From Seminavis robusta (lineage: Eukaryota; Bacillariophyta; Bacillariophyceae; Naviculales; Naviculaceae): a stretch of 64,000 nucleotides of DNA. Location of the stretch: NCBI GenBank assembly GCA_903772945.1, contig CAICTM010000285.1:1-64000 (forward strand). The letters are read 5' to 3'. The translations under genes were made by a program, and so were the position numbers. Of the stretch, positions 42,660 to 51,760 are shown one piece after another (positions within the stretch are counted from its first letter, which is position 1; the number at the start of each line of letters is the position of its first letter). The notes beneath the pieces are model-generated. The model saw only the letters and a list, made by a program, of their open reading frames with translations. It had not been told where the DNA came from and did not search any database.

Positions 42660-43901
42660 TTACTTTGTTTTGCGTGTCCTTTGCGGCTGTTGTTCCTGTT
42701 GTTGTTGTTGTTCCAGGTCAATCAAATGTTGCATCACAATGTCCAGCAAATGGATTTCTTCTTCCTTATCCCGCTGAAGTTTCTGTACCACTTGAAACAA
42801 CGTAGCAGCCCGTGCCTGAGAATCTTGAGATTCTCCTTGTGCTAGAGACAACGCTGCCTCCAACTGCTGCAATTTGACATTGGCTTGCTCGAGCAGTTGG
42901 CTGGATTGCTCGAGTGTCTCTTGTAGCATCCGAGTGTCAGTGTTGTTGTTGTCGTCGTCGTCTGCGTGGTTGTAAGTTTGTAGTTGTTTGAGTGCCAGTT
43001 TCCACTGTTGAATTTCGGCCTGGTAGAGTGACACTGGAATGGTTGCCTTGTCGTTCTGGAAGGACTGAGCAATTTCGGCCATGTACTGTTCTTGTTCCTG
43101 TACGGAAGTAACCAACGTTGCGATTTGTTGTGTCAGCGACAGGCTATGGTTGGAGGATGGATTGTTGTTGTGGTGGTAGCGAACAGTACTAGTCGGAGTT
43201 GCTGGTGGCGATGAGGACGATGCTGATCGATCACTAGCCGCTTGGTGGCACCCCTTACGATTGGCCAACTTTTGTCGCAGTCGCCGTGAGGTTTCTAGTT
43301 CTTGCGTGAGTGACACTTGATTGGCCTTGGCCTGATGAGATCCCTGTTCCAACGATGCCTTGACGGCCGCAATCTGATCTCGCACTTGACTATCATTGTC
43401 GTCAAAGCAGTCGTCGTCGTCGTCGTCATCCGTCGTGTACGCCACACTGCTGGCAGCCGATGTGAAACCGGCGTCTCGGAGCCGCGTGATCTGTTCTTCC
43501 AGCCGGGCAATCGTTTGCTTATCTTGTTGCGAGAATCGCTGCAGAATATCCATTTGCTGTTGCTGTTGACTAACTCGTTCTTCCAGAATGTAATGGTCTC
43601 GCAAGGCAGCGTCCAGTGCCAGCTTGAGTTGTTGAATCTGACGATCCTTTTCGGCCAACAACAACGTCGAACCCGAATACAGATCGTTGCTACTACTGTG
43701 TTGTTGAGAAGTGGGAGCAGCCATGCCTTGAGAGGCAGCAGACGAGGAGTAAACGCCACTGGAAATCTCATCATCGTCTTCACAGCTGCTGTCTTCAGTG
43801 GCCCATGTGTCTGCTGATTCCAGGCCATCGCTCGATTCGCTGATAAAGCTGAGACGGGTTGGCTTCATCGTCAGCATAGTAGTCGCCATGGATGTTGCCA
43901 T
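42660..43901 (-). CDS. Coiled-coil protein sharing the C-terminal signature of the giant gene
   Basis: A 413-aa product from ATG 43901 (MATSMATTMLTMKPTRLSFI), in an AAAATGG context. An acidic, Ser-rich N-terminus is followed by coiled coil (AEKDRQIQQLKLALDAALRD; QDKQTIARLEEQITRLRDAG), an Asp run (DDDDDDD) and more coiled coil. The last 65 residues, LLEQANVKLQQLEAALSLAQ through VVQKLQRDKEEEIHLLDIVM and QHLIDLE, align with the C-terminus of the 4.9-18.7 kb gene at about 28 of 62 positions without gaps. The EKD..I..L...LDAAL..Y.LE segment also matches that gene. The two are therefore likely members of one coiled-coil family that I cannot name. The gene is convergent with the LRR gene. Gln and Asn runs are encoded by CAA/CAG repeats. 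Confidence 0.7.
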   Translation of the reverse strand: MATSMATTMLTMKPTRLSFISESSDGLESADTWATEDSSCEDDDEISSGVYSSSAASQGMAAPTSQQHSSSNDLYSGSTLLLAEKDRQIQQLKLALDAALRDHYILEERVSQQQQQMDILQRFSQQDKQTIARLEEQITRLRDAGFTSAASSVAYTTDDDDDDDCFDDNDSQVRDQIAAVKASLEQGSHQAKANQVSLTQELETSRRLRQKLANRKGCHQAASDRSASSSSPPATPTSTVRYHHNNNPSSNHSLSLTQQIATLVTSVQEQEQYMAEIAQSFQNDKATIPVSLYQAEIQQWKLALKQLQTYNHADDDDNNNTDTRMLQETLEQSSQLLEQANVKLQQLEAALSLAQGESQDSQARAATLFQVVQKLQRDKEEEIHLLDIVMQHLIDLEQQQQQEQQPQRTRKTK

Positions 43902-44890
43902 TTTCCTTGAGGGTGAGGGAGGATTGATGGAGGAGTTGGAATCAATCAGTTGCTGCTGCAATGGGGAATCAATCAATATCAATGATGGTCAAACAAGTGG
44001 TGGCGTGCCAGAGGGAGAAATCCAGTGAGAAAAGGACTTCAGCAAGCTTCCGTCCCGTCTTCTAAGCCGTTGTCGAACAGGCCCTTGCTTGATGGCTTGA
44101 TGCAGTGATGGGCACTCCGTTCTCCGTTGGAGGTTTGGTCTTGAAATTCAACAGCAAAGGAAGAAAGCAACTGCCGGTTTCCGAAGAGTGCCAGCCTGTG
44201 ACTGAACGTTTAACGGAAGGCAGGAAAGAATGTCTATGAGAGGGTCTCAATGTCTCAATGCCAGTTTTTGTGACCGGTACAGCCCAGTTCAAGTTACGGT
44301 TCAACAATCTGCATCCAGATAGCGTCGTTGAGCAATTCCAGCATACTCATGCGCTTGGACAGCATCTTCCACCAATCATTAGATTACACCCATCTCTCTT
44401 CGCCTTATTGGCTTTGATTTTGTGTAGTAACTGTTCTAGTATTATTAACATAATACTGGAGGGTCTTCCCTCCTTATGTTAACACATTTTTTGAAACTGG
44501 AGAGTTCCTCTGTGCTTGCACATGAACACTCACGCATGGTCAAGGCATTTCACGCACCGCCTTGTACCGTGCACACCCCTTTCCCACACACCAAACCCCC
44601 TCCACACAACTTTGTTGTAATCAACCCCCAACCACTGCTGTGGTTACTCCCCCCACCACAACCCCAGTGTTTTGGTGTCGCCCTGTCGCGATCCTCAACA
44701 ATTTTCTGGTGGAGTTGAACCAACAGCTCCCCTTCGTGGTTTGCAGTATAAACAGCTAGCTAGCTCAAGGAATACACGAATATGCATACCCACTAAAAGT
44801 AGCTTCTTTAGAACTAAAGCACACCCATTCAGCGCTCCAATTCGTCACCTCCCATGCCACAGTGGGGTATCTACGCCATACACTGCGTAT
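43902..44890. other. 1-kb intergenic region
   Basis: Contains a perfect 9-bp inverted repeat TTAACATAA/TTATGTTAA enclosing GGAGGG/CCCTCC near 44444-44482, a C-rich tract at 44560-44670 and a TATA-like AGTATAAACAG near 44746. No supported gene is seen. Confidence 0.45.
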
Positions 44891-45208
44891 CTATATATAT
44901 GTGCAGGCTCTCTGGCTCTCCGGTTCATCCGTACTGCAAGCCACAGCCTGCCTCTTCTTTCGGGTCGTTTTGCTCCCTCTTTTCCGTCGTTTGCGGCGAT
45001 AGCCACGAACCTTACCTTCTGCGTGGTTCTGATCTGCAATGAGAGACCAGTTGCCAGGTGATTGGCGCAATAGTCCATATAGCATGTTGATGTGGCCACC
45101 GGACCAGCGGGCATATCCAGAGCGATCGTTCTTGACTTCAATGAGCAAATCTGTAAAGGCACTTCCTACAATCAGTTCTCGCATCTTGGCACGTCCTCGT
45201 CGGTTCAA
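44891..45208 (-). pseudogene. Out-of-frame C-terminal segment of an LRR-family gene
   Basis: Read one base out of phase with the gene upstream, this gives CLNRRGRAKMRELIVGSAFT, then GGHINMLYGLLRQSPG and a basic tail. From memory, LNRxGRxxL followed by a W or Y-rich helix and a LLRxxP end is the usual close of a diatom LRR family. In this frame a stop lies just upstream, near 45232, so more than one change separates it from the main frame. Either the gene is decaying or the assembly has errors here. Confidence 0.4.
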
Positions 45209-46352
45209 ACAAACAAGTAAAATGCCGTATCGTTAGGGGAGGCTCTCGTTCTCCAAAAACATCCAGCCATTCGAGAGAAAGATTGTCGTGCCTCAGACAC
45301 GATTCCAACGCTGAGACTTCATCCGCTGTGGGTTGTCTCCGTACCTCCCATCGAAAGTAACTCAGTTGCTTGTGTGTCCTCAATGCTTCGGCAACGGCAA
45401 TCAAGTCCAAATCCATTGCCGTGTAAGTGACGCGCAACTCTTTCAAATCAGGAGCATTCCGTAGCAATCCACAGACACATTCTGTAGCGATTGCCTTGCC
45501 AGAAGCGGGGGATGCGCCACCGAGCGTCAAGGCTGTGCCCTCAGAAGAACGGCGACTCGCGCGCCCCACATATGTGTTTCGTTCGCCGTCGAAATTGATG
45601 CAACAACCAAAAGGTGGATCTGCAGGGCCAATGGAGATGTGATGGATCGAGGACAAGTCTGTTTCTCTCAACAGGTGGACCACAGATGGCTCCCACCTGT
45701 TGAAGGTGACATTCACATAGTTGAATCGCCCGACGTGGTCGACCCGGTGGTGTTCTGAGTTAAACTTGAACGCAGCAGAGCCTGCTGTTTGCTTTAGACT
45801 AACATGGATTGCCTTTGGCTCCTCTTTGATCTTCTGGAGCGCGTCGTGTACTGCGGCAAGCCAATGCGGAATGGAGGAAAAGTCTGGTATCTCCTTGACA
45901 CAAATCTTTACACAGTGCTTGATGTGTAGTATGGTCTTCTTGAGTATTAATATCAGGTTCCTTTGTCCTTCTTCACCTTGTGTTCCCGTTTCTTTGGAGT
46001 CTGGAGGTAAAGAAATCTCCACCGGGTCAGGTTCAAACAATTGCGGGGATGTCATTAGGTCCCACAAATCTTCTAGACAAGGAACGATCCTGGATTCTTC
46101 ATTGGGGTTGTCAGGGCAGCCGTTGGCTAATTCCCACAGTCTTGCCTCGTCAACAACTCGGCTTCCAAGTAGACGTAAGAATGGAATCGAGCTTGTATCG
46201 GAATGCAGGAAGGGAACCCAATCAAAGGCAAGTCTGGGTCGCTCCCGAAGAGTAAAATAAAGGTCCCACCAGAGTGATTCCTTTATTGTTGGGTTTGCTT
46301 CTGTGTATATTTTGTTCAGCAGCTGCTGAACTCTTCTCTTGTGGTCCGTCAT
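45138..46352 (-). CDS. LRR-family-like protein with disturbed 3' end
   Basis: A 404-aa product from ATG 46352 (MTDHKRRVQQLLNKIYTEAN); an ATG at 46373 would add seven residues. The N-terminal half is helical (SLWWDLYFTLRERPRLAFDW; WELANGCPDNPNEESRI). The C-terminal half resembles degenerate LRRs: LLRNAPDLKELRVTYTAMDL, VAEALRTHKQLSYFRWEV and LRHDNLSLEWLDVF. After DVFGEREPPLT the frame drifts into non-family sequence and stops at 45138, while family-like sequence continues in another phase (44891-45208). A T5 run near 45250 could hold one of the changes. Such LRR proteins are numerous in diatoms and have no assigned function. Confidence 0.55.
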   Translation of the reverse strand: MTDHKRRVQQLLNKIYTEANPTIKESLWWDLYFTLRERPRLAFDWVPFLHSDTSSIPFLRLLGSRVVDEARLWELANGCPDNPNEESRIVPCLEDLWDLMTSPQLFEPDPVEISLPPDSKETGTQGEEGQRNLILILKKTILHIKHCVKICVKEIPDFSSIPHWLAAVHDALQKIKEEPKAIHVSLKQTAGSAAFKFNSEHHRVDHVGRFNYVNVTFNRWEPSVVHLLRETDLSSIHHISIGPADPPFGCCINFDGERNTYVGRASRRSSEGTALTLGGASPASGKAIATECVCGLLRNAPDLKELRVTYTAMDLDLIAVAEALRTHKQLSYFRWEVRRQPTADEVSALESCLRHDNLSLEWLDVFGEREPPLTIRHFTCLFEPTRTCQDARTDCRKCLYRFAH

Positions 46353-46500
46353 TTCTTGGTGGTACCGGTACATGCAGGAAAATGCGCTCTGGAGAGGAGA
46401 TTTGTCGATGGAAAAACACGACTGGGGCAGCAAAAGGGGCTTGCCGGTTTTTGCCTACCGTACGAGTAGCGGTACATGTATCGGTGCCGCTGGCTGTCTT

Positions 46501-46576
46501 TACCTCGGCAGGTAAACTGCCTGAGTTCTCAACCCCTTTACCTCGGCAGGTAAACTGCCTGAGTTCTCAACCCCTT
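46501..46576. repeat. Two perfect 38-bp tandem repeats
   Basis: The unit starting TACCTCGGCAGGTAAACTGC is repeated twice without a mismatch. It contains its own short inverted word (GGCAGGTAAACTGCC). Confidence 0.9.
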
Positions 46577-46581
46577 TAATG

Positions 46582-46651
46582 CTATTTCCTATTTCCTATT
46601 TCCTATTTCCTATTTTCTATTTCCTATTTCCTATTTCCTATTTCCTATTCC
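46582..46651. repeat. Heptamer microsatellite (CTATTTC)10
   Basis: Ten consecutive 7-bp units, eight of them exactly CTATTTC, one ending TTT and one ending TCC. Confidence 0.9.
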
Positions 46652-46850
46652 GGTGAAGCCAAAGTATAAGGATAGAGATAGTCATAAGCCAACAAAACTG
46701 AACATTGATGGTTTAATACAAGTTAGGGGTAGGAATAAATCATTAATATTTAAGGTTAGTGCAATCAGCACAACAGCACAATAAGCCAGCAGGAGCTGTA
46801 AAGGTTGGAGTTACAATAAGGGAATGGCAGCTGGTAAATTATAGAGTAGC

Positions 46851-46980
46851 GGGCGGCAGCACACGACGTAGTCGGGTGTTGTCGCCAGGGCTAGCTTAAT
46901 AAAGAAGGTTGCAATGAGGGAATGAATGATACCGGGCGGCAACACACGACGTAGTCGGGTGTTGTCGCCAGGGCTGGCTT
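46851..46980. repeat. Two 47-bp repeats 83 bp apart, each with a hairpin
   Basis: Units 46851-46897 and 46934-46980 differ at two positions. Each contains a near-perfect hairpin; in the second it is CAACAC A CGAC GTA GTCG G GTGTTG. Confidence 0.8.
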
Positions 46981-47548
46981 GAAAGATGGGTGCAATCTCG
47001 AACATGATCCTCCTTCTTCTATCTGTCTTTCTGCCGAGGTATCACAGCTCCCGCTGACTTAAATCGTTGTCATCTGTCAGCGCAGTGTGGTGGTTGGCCA
47101 TTGGTTGCTGATGTTTTCGAGTCAAGAAAGATATTAATTTTGTGTTCCACCCGGGCTTTAAGGTGCGGACTGATTAATTAAGTACTGCCCCACTTGAGTC
47201 ATTGGTCACTTGTCATTGTGCCATAAGGAAATAAGGGGGTCGTCCAAACAAGAAACCAGTGAGAGATATTAATAGATGATAGATGTTGACCTGGCTTTTG
47301 CTGATTGGACGCTTCAAACCAAAGACCCACAAAAGCGATGACAGGATGAAGTCATCAAGTCATTGTCTCTCTCACGGAAACCAAACCAACAACACAAACA
47401 CAACTCCCTTCGGTTTCCATTGACGTTGGATCCCTGCTATTATCTATCTTTATCCATTGTTTTACTGAAGAGCCCAGCCCGAAAGACCCACCTATAGAGG
47501 CATCCATTCCAACCCAAGTCAAGTCAGTTCTGTATGTTTCAGTAAACC

Positions 47549-50075
47549 ATGAGGGTCCCAGTAGCCCCTCCATCGTCTGGCAAGTCATGGGGTGCCAAGA
47601 AGAAGGGAAACGAGGAAGCTACCGACAAGGAAGCAAATGTTCCTGCCTGGAAGAAAAAACTCAAGTCCAACAAACCAGCGGCTGAACCCGAAACAGCAGC
47701 TGCCCCGTCTGTTCCTGCCTGGAAGCAAAAATTAAAAGGAGGAGGAGCTGCTCCAGCCCCTCCAGCTCCTGCTGCCTCGCCTGCAATGCCAGCATGGAAA
47801 CAAAAACTCAACAAATCCTCCACTCCAGCAGCACCACCACCAGCCCCACCGCCACCTGCTAGCAGTACTCCCGCTTGGAAATCCAAATCTGCCGCTGCCC
47901 CCGCGACTACTGCGGGTGGTGCAGCCTCCTGGAAATCCAAAAACAACAACAATTCACCACCACCAGCTCCTGCAAGTAGCAGTGGCACACCTGCTTGGAA
48001 GGCAAAGGCCAGATCCAATTCCGTCATGGAAAAACCATCGATACCACCGGCATCCTCCACTCCTGCTGTGCCCGCCTGGAAGGCAAAATTGAAAAAATCA
48101 GAGCCCGAAAAGCCACCACCAGAACCTGAACCAGAGCCAGAAAAACCGGTGGAACCAGAGCCAGAACCTGAACCTGAACCTGAACCACCCAAAGAACCAG
48201 AGCCGGAGCCTGAACGTGAACCTGAACCTGAACCGCCGAAAGAACCTGAACCTGAACCGGAGAAAAAAGAGGAACCAAAGCCTGAGGAACCACCCAAAAA
48301 GAAATGGAGTGGAGGGTTTCTGGACGACGACGATTCCGATGATGATGATGATGACGACGATGATAGTGACCTCAGTGACAGCAGCGAGAGTGACCGGGCC
48401 CGTAAGAAAGCACCACCACCACCACCACCCAAAAAGAGCACGTGGGGTGGAGGAGACACGGTGACCACCGATGACGATACCGAGGAACAAGTTACAGATG
48501 AAGAAGAGGAGGAAGAAGAACCGTTGGAAGAAGTCAAGCCCGACCCCAAAATTCAAGCCATGTTTCAAAAGGCACAATCCGCAATGAATCAACAATTGGA
48601 ACAACTGGATCATGACTTGGAACATGTCAAGGAAGAATTCCAAGAGGACGAAGAAGAATGGAAAACGGCCGCACCGACCATGGCCAAGTTGGAACCAAGG
48701 GTCGATTATCACAGCATGTTGCAAAAAAGTCAAAGCAAACGCGACTTGGGGGACGAGGACGAGGAAAGTGACGAGGAGGACGATTTGTCGTCGTCTTCCA
48801 AAAGAAGCAAAGAAAGCTACTTGGTGGTCCCAAAAGTCGAAGATCTCGATTTTGGTCATGCTTCGTTAGGCGATTTGGCATTTGATGAGGACGAGGCAGA
48901 GGAAGAAGAACGGGCCATGGAGGCTGAATTCAGTAAAGTGGTCGAAGCGGCCGAAACAGACGAAGTCGATTATTCCGCACTCATGCGAGATTTTGGAGAT
49001 GAGTTGGAAGACTACAATGAGGATGGCACCGGTGTGGGAGAATTGAACATTACGGTTCATCAGTTCGATGCACTCATGAACGCGGAGGCGACCGAACAGG
49101 CACAAAAAGTCGCGGAATACGATTATGCACTGGATGTAGCCGAAATTGAATTGGAAGATGCCGATGCAGAGCTTGCCAACGAGGCCAGGAAAGCTGCCGC
49201 CGAGGATTCCTTGGTCAAGCAGAGACTCAAAGAGACCGCGCGAAACACGGCCAATGCGGTGTACGACCCAGAGGAGGACCCAGAGTTGGAATCCAAAGCT
49301 CGAAACCTCATGTTGCTGAAACATGGAGCCAATTGCCGCCTGCCAGCAGGAGCCTGCAAATTCGGCTTTTGTGTACAGAGCAGACAAATGATGCAACATA
49401 TCATGTCGTGCAAAGATCGACAATGCTCGATGGGGTTCTGCCCGATGTCCAAATTCGTCCTTCGCAATGCCAAGCTCATTAATTTGGCCATGGAAAAGCT
49501 AGCCAGGGCCGCGGCGACTGCAAGGGCTGAACAGCAAAGAAAGCGACAAGAAGCGGAAGCCAAGGCCCGAGCTGTCGCTGAGGAAAAGGCCAAGGCTCAA
49601 GCTGCTGCCATGGCGGAAGCGCAACGGGCTCAGAGAGAACAGGAAGAAGCAGAAAGGGCCGAAGAGGAGGCATTGGCATTGGCGCGCGCTGAAGCCCAGG
49701 CAGAGGTGGACGCAGCTCGAAAGGAGATTGAAGAAATGAAAAAGAGGCGCCAAACCTTGGCCGAAACAGAGAAAACAAAGAGGTATGTCCAGGTCATCAA
49801 CTGTCGCCGCAAATGCATGCCTGAAACTCACTTTCCAAGCGCTCGTGCGATTGAATCTACCCGTCGCGTTGTCGATGGACAACTCTTTTGTGGCACCTTC
49901 ACTGCTTTGCGACATGGCCAGTGAGGTGGAAGAACTCAAAAAAGCCGCTGCGAAGCAAGCTGCTAAGAAGAAGAAAAAGAGCAAGAAAGTCTCAGAAGAG
50001 GACGAGAGCTCCAGCGAAGAAGAAAGCTCCGAAGAAGAAGAGAGTTCTGAGGAAGAGGAAGAGGAAGAGAAGTGA
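47549..50075 (+). CDS. PAWK-repeat, TAZ-like zinc-module protein (probably the 5' part of a larger gene)
   Basis: Starts at ATG 47549 (MRVPVAPPSSGKSWGAKKKG). Exon 1 runs to 49782. A GTATGT donor at 49783 and AG at 49921 define a 139-nt phase-2 intron, after which SEVEELKKAAAKQ follows. Residues 30-180 hold seven PAWKxKLK-type motifs in Pro/Ala linkers (VPAWKKKLK, VPAWKQKLK, MPAWKQKLN and others). Then come a Glu-Pro run, an Asp/Glu region and acidic helices. Residues about 590-640 read CRLPAGACKFGFCVQSRQ.., with SRQMMQHIMSC, KDRQC and SMGFC. The C-x4-C..SRQ..xH-x3-C-x4-C spacing is like p300/CBP TAZ1 (SSRQIISHWKNC). An Ala/Glu/Arg coiled coil follows. The frame closes at 50075 inside the repeat array, but sense sequence continues, so the gene probably extends to 55096. 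Confidence 0.65.
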
Positions 50076-51760
50076 TGATGAAGAGAGTGACAAACCGACC
50101 AAAAAGAAAGCGAAATCAGTTGCCAAAAAGAAAGCAAAGGCTGTCAAGGATGACTCAACTGAAGATGAAAGCTCAGAGGAGGAAGAGAGTGATGAAGAGA
50201 GTGACACACCAACCAAAAAGAAATCGAAATCAGTGGCCAAACAGAAAGCAAAGGCTGTCAAGGATGACTCAACTGAAGATGAAGCTAGAGGAGGAAGAGA
50301 GTGATGAAGAGAGTGACACACCACCAAAAAGAAAGCCAAGCCAGCCGCTGCAAAGAAGGCAAAGGTTGATGACAATGACGAAGAAGAAGAGGAATCAGAA
50401 GAAGAGGAATCAGATGACGAGAGGACGAAAGCCCACAAAAAGAAAGCCAAGCAAGCTGCCGCAAAGAAAAAGGCAAAAGTTGATGACAAAGAAGACGAGG
50501 AGGACTCAGAAGAAGAGGATTCAGATGAGAGGACAAGCCCACAAAAAGAAAGCAAAGCCAGCTGCTGCAAAGAAGAAGCAAAGGTTGACAAGGATGATGA
50601 TGATGATGATGACGACGAGAGGACTCGGAGGAAGAGGACTCAGAAGAAGAGGATTCAGATGACGACGAGGACAAGCCCACCAAAAAGAAAGCCAGTGCTG
50701 CGAAGAAGAAAAAAGCAAAGGCTGATGACGGTGACGACGAAGATGATGACTCAGAAGAAGAGGAATCAGAGGATGAGGATGACAAGCCCACCAAAAAGAA
50801 ACCAAGCCAGTTGCTGCAAAGAAGAAGGCAAAGGTTGATGGCACGACGAAGAAGAAGAGAATCAGAAGAAGAGGAATCAGAAGAGAGGAATCAGAAGAAG
50901 AGGAATCAGAAGAAGAGGAATCAGACGATGAGGATGACAAGCCCACCAAAAAGAAGAAGCCAGTTGCTGCGAAGAAGAAAGCAAAGGTTGATGACGATGA
51001 TGACGACGAAGAAGAGGATTCGGAAGAAGAGGAATCAGAGATGATGAGGATGACAAGCCCAACAAAAAGAAAGCTAAGCCAGTTGCTGCAAAGAAGAAGA
51101 AAGCAAAGGTTGATGATGATGATGATGATGACTCTGAAGAAGACGACTCTGAAGAAGAGGACTCAGACGAAGAGGATGACAAGCCCACCAAAAAGAAAGC
51201 CAAGCCAGTTGTGGCAAGAAGAAAAATCAAAGGCTGATGACGTGAGACGAAGAGATGACTCAGAAGAAGAGGACTCAGAGGATGATGATGACAAGCCCAC
51301 CAAAAAGAAAGCCAAGCCAGTTGCTGCGAAGAAGAAAGCAAGGGTTGAAGACGACGACGACGAAGAAGAGGAATCAGAAGAAGAGGAATCAGACGATGAG
51401 GACGACAAGCCCACCAAAAAGAAACCAGTTGCTGTGAAGAAGAAAGCAAAGGTTGACGACGATGATGACTCAGAAGAAGAGGACTCAGACGATGAGGATG
51501 GCAAGCCCGCCAAAAAGAAAACCAAGCCAGTTGCTGCAAAGAAGAAAGCAAAGGTTGACGAAGAAGATGATGATGATGATGATGATGAAGAGGAATCGGA
51601 AGAAGAAGAATCAGATGATGAGGATGAGAATCCCACCAAAAAGAAAGCAAAGCCAGTGGGTGTGAAGAAGAATGCAAAGGTTGATGACGATGACGAAGAA
51701 GAAGAGGACGACTCGGAGAAAGAGGATGCAAGTGAAACTGATGACGACTCTGAAGGCAGA
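49960..51760 (+). repeat. Asp/Glu-Ser and Lys tandem repeat array
   Basis: Roughly 12 units of about 100-150 bp encode alternating acidic blocks (SEEEESDDEDDKPT type) and basic blocks (KKKAKPVAAKKKAKVDDD type). From about 51230 to 51760 one frame is continuous. Between about 50065 and 51230 the sense frame changes several times, mostly at or near CCCACCAAAAAG-like words that have lost one base. The array joins the TAZ-like part to the PH-array part. Confidence 0.75.

Larger units (their letters stand above)
46353..47548. other. 1.2-kb repeat-rich intergenic region
   Basis: Upstream of the LRR-like gene and of the 47.5-kb gene (divergent). It holds three nested tandem repeats, listed separately. 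No gene is seen. Confidence 0.55.

Noticed and set aside
44477-44701. TGTTAAC..CAACA-bounded segment resembling a solo LTR
   Set aside because: No matching target-site duplication and no second copy in the window; C-rich composition alone is not evidence.
46501-46980. CRISPR-like look of regularly spaced repeats
   Set aside because: Only two copies of each unit, no unique spacers, and a eukaryotic gene context; these are simple tandem duplications.
47539-48549. Long minus-strand open frame (336 aa, Ser/Gly-rich)
   Set aside because: It is the antisense shadow of the Pro/Glu/Asp-rich coding sequence on the plus strand; low complexity leaves the opposite frame open.
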